From positions 1 to 28,602 of the forward strand of contig DAOQAY010000021.1 of assembly GCA_035354435.1 (NCBI GenBank): a DNA stretch of 28,602 nucleotides, in the 5' to 3' direction. The stretch is from JAKLDO01 sp035354435 (GTDB lineage Bacteria; UBP6; UBA1177). The notes beneath the pieces are model-generated. The model saw nothing but the letters and a program-made list of their open reading frames with translations, had not been told where the DNA came from and ran no database searches. Every line of letters starts with the position of its first letter. Within the stretch, counting starts at the first letter, position 1. Positions 1-7,098 of the stretch are shown here, piece by piece. A program made the translations under genes and the position numbers.

Positions 1-783
1 GGTGACCTCTATTGCTGGGGAAATAACTATGCAGGTCAACTCGGAGATGGCACCCAAAGTGATAAAAACATTCCGGCACTTATCGGGAATGAGTCTGATT
101 GGGAAATAATTTCTGCCGGTAATTATCAAACTTGTGGAATTAAAGACAGCAAACTTTTCTGCTGGGGAGAACGGATACTGGTACCAACTCAAATAGGAAC
201 TGAGAATCACTGGGAATCAGTTTCCGCCGGAGATGATTTTGTATGCGGAATTGAATCAGGCAAACTTTTCTGCTGGGGATGGAATATGAACGGAGAATTG
301 AATCCTGAAGAAGAAGATTTCATTGAAGAACCCTCACAGATCGGTGAAGAAAACGACTGGACACACATTGACTCAGGATATAAATACAGATGTGCAATTC
401 GTTCCGGTGAACTTTACTGCTGGGGTGAAAACTGGTGCGGACAGGTTGGGACAAATAATGATGAAACAACACCGGGTCGGGTCGGGGAAGAAAATGACTG
501 GACTTACATTTCAGCTGGAGAATATCACACCTGCGGAATCAGAAAAGGAGAACTTTACTGCTGGGGAGCAGATGAATTTGGTTGGCTTGGAAATGCTGTC
601 AGTTTTGAATATGAGCCACTAAGAATAGGCGAATATTCCGACTGGACAGCTGTTTCTGCCGGACATAGTTTTACCTGCGGAATAAGAGCAGGAAAGTTAT
701 TCTGCTGGGGATATAATGCTGTCGGTCAGCTGGGAAACGGTGAAGCGTGGGAACTGAATCCCGTTCAGGTTGTGGAACCGTGA
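1..783 (+). CDS. RCC1-repeat protein, 5' end outside window
   Basis: The frame is open from base 1 to the TGA at 781-783, with no start of its own, so this is the C-terminal 260 residues of a longer gene. It holds six copies of a roughly 45-50 residue repeat built around C-G-I-(R/K)-x-G-x-L-(Y/F)-C-W-G, followed in most copies by a GQLG-like turn and an I-G-x-x-x-D-W-x-x-(I/V)-S-A-G segment. This is the RCC1 beta-propeller repeat (PF00415/PF13540 type). In bacteria such proteins are usually exported and of unknown ligand. The complete paralogue at 2029 is a lipoprotein with an acidic tether, so this one is probably also surface-anchored, though its N-terminus is not visible. An internal ATG at 286 lies mid-repeat and is not a credible start. 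The 3' end is nearly identical to that of the paralogue. Confidence 0.88.
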   Translation, partial: GDLYCWGNNYAGQLGDGTQSDKNIPALIGNESDWEIISAGNYQTCGIKDSKLFCWGERILVPTQIGTENHWESVSAGDDFVCGIESGKLFCWGWNMNGELNPEEEDFIEEPSQIGEENDWTHIDSGYKYRCAIRSGELYCWGENWCGQVGTNNDETTPGRVGEENDWTYISAGEYHTCGIRKGELYCWGADEFGWLGNAVSFEYEPLRIGEYSDWTAVSAGHSFTCGIRAGKLFCWGYNAVGQLGNGEAWELNPVQVVEP

Positions 784-795
784 TGATTTAAGGAG
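723..795 (+). repeat. 3'-end repeat shared by the two RCC1 genes, copy 1
   Basis: This 73-bp segment covers the last codons, the stop and the following aaggag ribosome-binding site. It matches 4168-4240 with five mismatches by eye. The last 28 bases, including the stop and the noncoding sequence after it, are identical. Identity beyond the stop codon points to duplication or gene conversion rather than protein-level selection. Confidence 0.85.
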
Positions 796-802
796 AAAAG
801 TT

Positions 803-2032
803 ATGAAAAACAAGTTGATTTTCACTTTTTTATTATCCATTTTATTGAGTTTTCTGTCGTGTGGAAACAGTGAAACCGGGTCTGAAAATGACAATGAAAA
901 CCCTGACAGTGGAAATATTAATGATGATGACGGTTATCCAGATGGTGACGAATTCAATGATTTTGTCGATAGTGATGGTCAAAATGAAATAACTTACGAA
1001 ATTTCAGTTGAAACGACACGCTTCGAAGGCACGACTTGTAATGATATTTCAATTGACGGAGAAGGAAATATTTATATTGTCGGTGAAAAACACAATGAAG
1101 CTTATCTGGCAAAGATCGGTAGTGATATGAAAGAAAAGTGGCGTATTGTCTGGAATGAAGACAGTTGGCAGGGTGCTGATGCCGTTAAAGTTGTCAATGA
1201 TTATATTTATGTTTCAGGAAATATGATGGATTATAACTTTTTTTCAAAGTTTGATGGTGAAGGAAATGAAATATGGAATAAAACCACAGATCTTTCCATT
1301 TATGCAATTTCCATTGATAAAAACGAGAACATCTACATCGGAGGGAAGACGAATGTGGAAAATGAAGAAGAACCGGATGCTTTTTTTGCAAAATATGATA
1401 AAAACGGCGAGCAGGTCTGGTTGAAAAATTTTGGTAATGAAAATTATGAGGTCATCAGGTCTATCGCTCTGGATAGTGAAAACAATATTTACGGAGCAGG
1501 TTTCAAGGCAATCAATAATAGTGTGCATACTCAATTCACAGTTAAATACAATTCAAACGGTGCTTATCAATGGGAGAGAGTAACTGGTGATGGTTATCTC
1601 TGGGCTACAACGGTTGACGGTCAGGACAAAATATTTTCAACTGGTGTAAAAAATGGTTCCATAATTCTATATGAATTTAATTCAGCTGGAACAAATGTCT
1701 CTGAAAAGAATTTTGGATCAGGTGTAGGAATGGGATTAGATCATGACAAAAATTCAAATTTATATCTATCAGGATATACAACCGGAGCATTTGAAGGCTT
1801 TTCAAACAAGGGGGCAGGAGACTCTTTTCTGATTAAAATGGATGGTTTAGGAAATGAATTGTGGGCTACTCAGTGGGGAAGCGAATACAATGAACAGTGG
1901 CAGAAAGTTGCTGTCGGATTGAACGGTGAGATATATGTGACACACTATGAACATGTTCTGGTTACTGACGATGAATATTACGATAATATGAATAGAGTTA
2001 TTATTTCTAAAATTACGGAAAAAGTAAAATGA
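803..2032 (+). CDS. SBBP-type beta-propeller lipoprotein
   Basis: The 409-residue product starts at ATG 803, 7 bases after aaggag at 790-795. An upstream TTG at 770 in the same frame would overlap the previous gene and put 11 charged residues before the signal peptide, so I reject it. The signal peptide ends in a lipobox, F-L-S-C-G, predicting lipidation near residue 20. An Asp/Asn/Gly-rich tether follows to about residue 60. The rest is a series of roughly 50-residue repeats with blocks such as FFAKYDKNGEQVW and IALDSENNIYGAG, ending with GDSFLIKMDGLGNELW. These resemble SBBP (seven-bladed propeller) repeats, PF06739. The likely role is a cell-surface or periplasmic binding scaffold; the ligand is unknown. 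Its stop overlaps the ATG of the next gene (ATGA), so the two are probably translationally coupled. Confidence 0.82.
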   Translation: MKNKLIFTFLLSILLSFLSCGNSETGSENDNENPDSGNINDDDGYPDGDEFNDFVDSDGQNEITYEISVETTRFEGTTCNDISIDGEGNIYIVGEKHNEAYLAKIGSDMKEKWRIVWNEDSWQGADAVKVVNDYIYVSGNMMDYNFFSKFDGEGNEIWNKTTDLSIYAISIDKNENIYIGGKTNVENEEEPDAFFAKYDKNGEQVWLKNFGNENYEVIRSIALDSENNIYGAGFKAINNSVHTQFTVKYNSNGAYQWERVTGDGYLWATTVDGQDKIFSTGVKNGSIILYEFNSAGTNVSEKNFGSGVGMGLDHDKNSNLYLSGYTTGAFEGFSNKGAGDSFLIKMDGLGNELWATQWGSEYNEQWQKVAVGLNGEIYVTHYEHVLVTDDEYYDNMNRVIISKITEKVK

Positions 2033-4228
2033 TGAAGAAAAAACTCATTATTGTTCTAACATTTTTATTCGCATCTTTTTTTATTGCATGCGGATCTGAC
2101 AAAAAAAATGAGATCACAGATTCGGACATTGAATCAATTTCAGACGAGAATGCTGACACAGCGATTGACAGCGACACAGCTGAACCTGATAAAAACATAG
2201 AAAATGATGATATTATTGAACCTGACGAATCAGTTGAGCCAGATGAATCGGCAGAGACTGATGAAGTTGATGCTGAACCGGATGAAATTGCTGAATTTGA
2301 TGATAATGAAGGGCTGGAAAACGAGGATGATCCTGAAATAGACGATGCAGATATTGATATAGATGAAGAAGATCCGTATTTATGTGATACTGCTGATGAA
2401 AAATGCAAGATTGGCGACATAAAATCGTGTGTTGAAATTGATTCAATTATGTTCTCCGGCGGAACTGCCGAATGCAAAGCCGACTGCTCCGGATATAACT
2501 TGCTGACTTGCAAACAACCGCCACAGACCCTTGATGCGGGAGGCGGTCACACTTGTAAAATTTCAGAAGGTAAACTTTTCTGCTGGGGTAACAATGATTC
2601 CGGACAGCTTGGGGATGGAACAAATATTAACAAATATTCTCCCGTGCAAATCGGAAATTACAGCAACTGGGTTTTCATTTCAACAGGTACTTTGTCAACT
2701 TGCGGAATAAGAAATGGGGAACTCTACTGTTGGGGTTATAATGAATATGGTCAGCTTGGAGACGGAACCACAACAGACAAAAACATTCCAGTTAAGATAG
2801 GAACCGATAGTGACTGGACAAGTGTGAGTTCAAGTTTTTATCACACATGTGGAATCAGAGGCGGAAAACTTTTCTGCTGGGGGCAGAATCCATACGGCAT
2901 TCTTGGCAATGGGACCACTGATGATTCCAGCATTCCAGTTCAAGCCGGCAAATTTGAAGACTGGCTTATTGTTGAAACAGGGTTTAACAATACTTGCGGA
3001 ATTAGAAATGGTGAACTTTTCTGCTGGGGTGAAAATTGGTCAGGTCAACTTGGAAGCGACGATTATGCTTCATCTCACATTCCAAAAAGAATCGGCCTTT
3101 CCAGCGACTGGTCTTCTGTCAGCACCTCGTTTCATATTTGCGGAATTCGAAATGGCGAACTTTACTGTTGGGGAAACAATCAATACGGTCAGCTCGGAAC
3201 AGGACTTATGGGAACTGACAACAACATTCATTCTCCTGAAAAGATGGGCGCTTATAACGACTGGACAAAAATTTCGATTGATCTCCAGAGTACTTGCGGA
3301 ATAAGAGAAGGAAAGATCTATTGCTGGGGAAACAACAGTGATGCAAATTTTGGAGACGGAACAAATATAGATAAATATGTCCCGACAAATATTGATGATA
3401 GTGAAAGCTGGATCGATATTGATCTGGGACAAATGCATTCTTGCGGGAAAAAAGATAATAAAGTATTTTGCTGGGGTGAATATTCTTACGGTCAGACAGG
3501 AGTTGGGAAAACATCTTTAAGAAATACTCCTGAATTGATTTCTGAATTGACAGGACAGACCGCTTTTTCCGCAACATTGATGAATACCTGTATGATAAAA
3601 GAGGGAAAACTTTTCTGCTGGGGAAACAATGATTACGGGCAAATAGGTGATGGAACCGCAGTCGATAAAGCAGCTCCCGTTCAAATAGGGGCGGATACTG
3701 AATGGTCAGCTGTTTCAACAGGACTGTTTAACACTTGCGGAATAAATAATGGTGAAATGTTCTGCTGGGGAGTGGATTTTTCTTCTTCTGATATTTATAC
3801 AACCGTTATAAATTCAAGTCCTGTTAAGATCATCGGCTATAATGACTGGGAAACAATTTCAGCCTATTATCAGCATTACTGCGGAATAAGGTCCGGCAAA
3901 TTGTATTGCTGGGGAATTAACCGTGATGGACAGCTCGGCGACGATTCAACCTCGGATAAAGAATCCCCTGTTCAGATAGGCACCGATAATGACTGGAACA
4001 TGATTTCAACCGGTATCTCATATACTTGCGGAATAAGAANNNNNNNNNNNNNNNNNNNNNNNNNNNNNNNNNNNNNNNNNNNNNNNNNNNNNNNNNNNNN
4101 NNNNNNNNNNNNNNNNNNNNNNNNNNNNNNNNNNNNNNNAACTTTACTGCTGGGGCAGCAACAGTGACGGTCAGCTCGGAAACGGTGAGGCGTGGGAACT
4201 GACTCCTGTTCCGGTTGTGGAACCGTGA
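2029..4228 (+). CDS. RCC1-repeat lipoprotein, interrupted by a scaffold gap
   Basis: The ATG at 2029 overlaps the upstream stop by four bases. The signal peptide ends in F-F-I-A-C-G, a lipobox. A strongly acidic tether follows, rich in E-P-D-E and D-D/E, to about residue 120. Next is a small Cys-containing segment (about residues 121-165: C-D-T, C-K-I-G-D, C-x-A-D-C-S-G). Then come RCC1 repeats, each with C-W-G. Ten C-W-G motifs precede the N run at 4040-4139 and one follows it. Reading straight through the 100 N puts the tail out of frame. In the correct frame, 4142-4225 encodes 28 residues beginning LYCWGSNSDG and stops at TGA 4226-4228. The true gap must therefore be a multiple of three bases, and 100 is a placeholder. 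It is a paralogue of the partial gene at the window start. Confidence 0.85.
4040..4139. other. Assembly gap of 100 N
   Basis: Exactly 100 N interrupt the RCC1 repeats. The left flank ends in the codons for C-G-I-R and the right flank begins two bases before the codons for L-Y-C-W-G. At minimum about two codons are missing, and whole repeats could be absent. Repetitive sequence is the likely reason assembly broke here. Confidence 0.97.
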
Positions 4229-4240
4229 TGATTTAAGGAG
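4168..4240 (+). repeat. 3'-end repeat shared by the two RCC1 genes, copy 2
   Basis: This copy matches 723-795 with five mismatches, and is identical over the last 28 bases, which include the stop codon and the aaggag that serves the next gene. After the repeat the two copies diverge at once: copy 1 leads into the SBBP gene and copy 2 into the gene at 4247. Confidence 0.85.
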
Positions 4241-4246
4241 CTACAT

Positions 4247-5011
4247 TTGAACAGATCCGCAATAACAAAATTCATAATTTTTGCACTTCTTTTTGCCGGG
4301 ACAGTTGAAGCTGAGCAGACTTTTAAAGAGGAAAATAAAAACAGCGTTACGCTTTCAGGAGCTTTTAACACTTTTACTGTTACGGGCTGTTCAACAACAG
4401 ACAAGTATATGCAGGGAAGTGTCGGACTAAAATATGATAGAAAGTTAAATGAAAGTGTGAAAATACATACTACAGCAATATATTCAAGGTCAACCAGAAT
4501 ATCTCACAAGTTTGAACCGGAAAATGAGAACGATAAACCTGAAGATGTCGAAAAACTCAGTGATAGCGGAATGGGAGCACTGGGCGTTACTTATATGACG
4601 AAATACTTCAGGGTTAGAACCGATTTCATGCTTATTGTCAGAAAAGAGAGTTTTGGAACACAATCTGACGAAACTGATATGTTGCCGCTTCCGACAATTC
4701 TTCTGGAAGCCGGTAAAATGGATTTTATATGGATATCAACAGGGGTGTATCATCCGGAATACCCTTTCGGAAGTATTCAGGTCGCACTTAACGGGATGAT
4801 CGGACCTGTGGAGTTTGGCGGCGGCGGAGTTTGGAATCCCGGCAATCTTACAACCCGGTCTTTCCACGAATATGCTGATTTTTCTTTATTTTTAAGAACT
4901 CACGCCAGATTTAATGACATTTTTGCACTCAGAATAACATTAAATATCAAGCCACAGGTTGAACCAGAAATGATGTTCGAAGGCTCTCTCGGAGCGGAAT
5001 TCAGCTTTTAA
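4247..5011 (+). CDS. Exported protein, possible outer-membrane beta-barrel
   Basis: The 254-residue product starts at TTG 4247, 6 bases after aaggag (4235-4240). No ATG is better placed. Residues 1-22 form a type I signal peptide with probable cleavage at V-E-A/E-Q. There is no lipobox Cys, unlike the neighbouring proteins. The mature part shows alternating polar/hydrophobic stretches such as VKIHTTAIYSRS and GSLGAEFSF, and it ends in Phe after an aromatic-x-Phe pattern typical of outer-membrane beta-barrels recognised by BamA. I do not recognise a named family. It lies 18 bases after the RCC1 gene and is probably co-transcribed with it. An alternative is a soluble periplasmic beta-rich protein. 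No function is assigned. Confidence 0.72.
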   Translation: MNRSAITKFIIFALLFAGTVEAEQTFKEENKNSVTLSGAFNTFTVTGCSTTDKYMQGSVGLKYDRKLNESVKIHTTAIYSRSTRISHKFEPENENDKPEDVEKLSDSGMGALGVTYMTKYFRVRTDFMLIVRKESFGTQSDETDMLPLPTILLEAGKMDFIWISTGVYHPEYPFGSIQVALNGMIGPVEFGGGGVWNPGNLTTRSFHEYADFSLFLRTHARFNDIFALRITLNIKPQVEPEMMFEGSLGAEFSF

Positions 5012-5029
5012 AAACCTATCACAAATTAA

Positions 5030-5058
5030 TTGACATCCTGTTTTATGTTAGGTATCAT
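5030..5058 (+). promoter_or_regulatory. Sigma70-type promoter of the radical SAM pair
   Basis: TTGACA at 5030-5035 is a perfect -35 match. A 17-base spacer leads to TATCAT at 5053-5058, five of six bases of the -10 consensus. Transcription would start about 20 bases before the GTG at 5087. It separates the DNA-metabolism pair from the surface-protein genes upstream. Confidence 0.7.
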
Positions 5059-5086
5059 TGCCTGACAGATTCAGGAGGGGATACCT

Positions 5087-6331
5087 GTGGATGTAATGAA
5101 AAAGCTTGAGATATTAAGTGATTCGGCAAAATATGATGCGAGCTGCGCTTCGTCAGGCAGTTTCCGCAAAACTCCAAAGGGCGGCATCGGTAACGGCAAG
5201 GCTTGCGGGATATGCCACAGCTGGGCGGATGACGGCAGATGTATTAGTCTGTTCAAAGTCCTTTTCACAAATTCGTGCATTTATGACTGTGCTTACTGCA
5301 TAAACCGCCGGAGCAATGATATTCAGAGAGTGATATTCACGCCACGGGAAATCGCCGACATAACCATAGAATTTTACAGAAGGAATTATATTGAAGGTTT
5401 GTTCCTTTCAAGCGGGATCATCAAAAATCCGGACTATACGATGGAACTTCTAAGCGATGCACTGCGGATACTCCGTCACGAATACAGATTCGGCGGATAC
5501 ATCCATGTCAAAGCGATCCCTGGAGCATCAAAAGAACTTATTGACAAGGCCGGGGCGCTTGCCGACCGTATTTCCGTGAACATCGAACTTCCGACAAAAG
5601 AGAGTCTTCACCGCCTCACCGATAAAAAACACACTGACATCTTTCAGCCGATGAAACTTATCACTGAAGGTGTGACCAACAGCATTGAAGAGCGCAAAAT
5701 CAGCCGTTTTGCTCCCAAATTCGCCCCTGCCGGACAGTCAACCCAGATGATAGTGGGTGCAACACCTGAAACAGACCTTACAATCGTTAAGCTTTCTGAA
5801 GCGATGTATAACAAATTTAATTTGCGAAGAGTCTATTACAGCGCTTTCATTCCAGTCAACAATGATTCCCGCCTTCCGGTGCTTCGAGAACCGCCGCTTC
5901 TTCGTGAGCACAGACTTTATCAGGCAGACTTTCTTATGCGTCAGTATCAGTTTCACGCTGATGAAATACTAAGTCCTGAACATCCGATGCTTGATACTGC
6001 TCTTGATCCCAAAGCAAACTGGGCATTAAACCATTTCAGCATGTTCCCGGTCGAAGTGAATAACGCAGATTACGAGATGCTTCTCCGGGTTCCAGGCATT
6101 GGTCCAAGATCAGCCAAAAGAATAGTAATTGCAAGACGGAGTCATTATCTGAATTTCGACAATTTGAAATCTCTGGGAGTTGTTCTGAAAAGAGCAAGAT
6201 ATTTCATCACTTGCAAAGGAGTAAGAATGCCTGCGGTTTCTGAAAAACTTCAGACGATTTACAGATCTCTCGTTGAATCTCATGAACCGGGACCATTTCA
6301 GCTTAAACTTTTTTCAACGGAACCTTTATGA
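5087..6331 (+). CDS. Putative DNA modification/repair radical SAM protein (TIGR03916 type)
   Basis: The 414-residue product starts at GTG 5087, 9 bases after aggagg (5072-5077). The start gives the M-D-x-x-x-K-L-E-I-L-S-D-S-A-K-Y-D beginning usual in the family; the ATG at 5096 is too far from the ribosome-binding site. Cys64, Cys68 and Cys71 (C-I-Y-D-C-A-Y-C) form the CxxxCxxC motif that binds the 4Fe-4S cluster. Further cysteines lie nearer the N-terminus in A-C-G-I-C-H and D-G-R-C. A helix-hairpin-helix motif near residues 334-352 (V-P-G-I-G-P-R-S-A-K-R-I) suggests DNA binding. The family is almost always paired with a TIGR03915 protein, as here, where the next gene overlaps by 4 bases. 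The reaction is not established; a role in modifying or repairing DNA bases is the family annotation, not something seen here. Confidence 0.9.
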   Translation: MDVMKKLEILSDSAKYDASCASSGSFRKTPKGGIGNGKACGICHSWADDGRCISLFKVLFTNSCIYDCAYCINRRSNDIQRVIFTPREIADITIEFYRRNYIEGLFLSSGIIKNPDYTMELLSDALRILRHEYRFGGYIHVKAIPGASKELIDKAGALADRISVNIELPTKESLHRLTDKKHTDIFQPMKLITEGVTNSIEERKISRFAPKFAPAGQSTQMIVGATPETDLTIVKLSEAMYNKFNLRRVYYSAFIPVNNDSRLPVLREPPLLREHRLYQADFLMRQYQFHADEILSPEHPMLDTALDPKANWALNHFSMFPVEVNNADYEMLLRVPGIGPRSAKRIVIARRSHYLNFDNLKSLGVVLKRARYFITCKGVRMPAVSEKLQTIYRSLVESHEPGPFQLKLFSTEPL

Positions 6332-7086
6332 GCACTCTTTACCTTTTTGACGGAACGCTGGAAACTTATCAATCTATTCTTCCTGTGCTTTGGAATCTGT
6401 CTCAGGACGGCGACAGACTTCAACCAGAAAAAGATCACATTCCCGGATTTTTTGAAATCCCGGTTCTGCTTGTTCCCGATACAAATCCTGCTCAACCTGT
6501 GATCAACGATCCTATTTTCAGGGAAGTGAAAAACACACTTGTATATGCCTTTTCATCAGGTTATGCCGATGCAATTGAACAGACTCCTTCATTTTTATAT
6601 TATGTCCGTACAAACGGGCACGCTGCACTGTCCCATCTTGCAGAACCTTCAGTAAATACAATTATTAAAGCTGCTAGAAGAACTGCCGGAGAAGCGCACA
6701 AGCTCAAAGGACTTCTGCGCTTCAGACAGATGGGAAATATTCTGTACGGACCATATTTCAGCAAATCGTTTGTACTGCCCTTACTTGGGGAACATTTCAA
6801 AGACAGGCTTTCAAATTCTCAGTGGATACTTCACGACACAGAAAGATCCACTGGGATTTTCTATAACGGGAAACAGATCCGGCAGGCATTTTTTGATGAA
6901 ATGGAAGTACACGAACTTACTGCACTTTATGAAAAAACTGGAGCCGAAGATTCCTTTGAAGCGCTCTGGAAAAAATATTTTGCCACAATAGCGATCGACT
7001 ATCGTAAAAACCCGAAACTGCAACGATCTTTCATGCCGAAACAGTACTGGAGATATATCCCGGAAGTGGCAGAGAGAGTGAAATGA
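6328..7086 (+). CDS. DNA-metabolism protein linked to the radical SAM gene (TIGR03915/DUF4130 type)
   Basis: The ATG at 6328 overlaps the upstream stop in ATGA, so it is translationally coupled to the radical SAM gene. The 252-residue length fits the family. Recognisable blocks are E-A-H-K-L-K-G-L-L-R-F near residue 130, the Y-G-P-Y segment, L-P-L-L-G-E-H-F, W-I-L-H-D-T-E-R near residue 170, and a C-terminal block with R-K-N-P-K-L-Q-R-S-F-M-P-K and Y-W-R-Y-I-P-E. In many genomes this domain is fused to a uracil-DNA-glycosylase-like domain; here only the stand-alone DUF4130-like part is present. It is probably the partner that acts with the radical SAM enzyme on DNA. The stop faces the stop of the minus-strand BspA gene 12 bases away, with no obvious terminator between them. 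Confidence 0.88.
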   Translation: MSTLYLFDGTLETYQSILPVLWNLSQDGDRLQPEKDHIPGFFEIPVLLVPDTNPAQPVINDPIFREVKNTLVYAFSSGYADAIEQTPSFLYYVRTNGHAALSHLAEPSVNTIIKAARRTAGEAHKLKGLLRFRQMGNILYGPYFSKSFVLPLLGEHFKDRLSNSQWILHDTERSTGIFYNGKQIRQAFFDEMEVHELTALYEKTGAEDSFEALWKKYFATIAIDYRKNPKLQRSFMPKQYWRYIPEVAERVK

Positions 7087-7098
7087 CCGGCAAAAACT

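Noticed and set aside
2013..2513. Ser-rich minus-strand open frame opposite the RCC1 lipoprotein start
   Set aside because: It is the antisense of the Asp/Glu-rich tether, since GAT/GAA codons read backwards give Ser-like codons. It has no ribosome-binding site or recognisable domain.
7087..7098. Bidirectional terminator between the converging genes
   Set aside because: Only 12 bases separate the stops and no stem-loop with a T run is visible.
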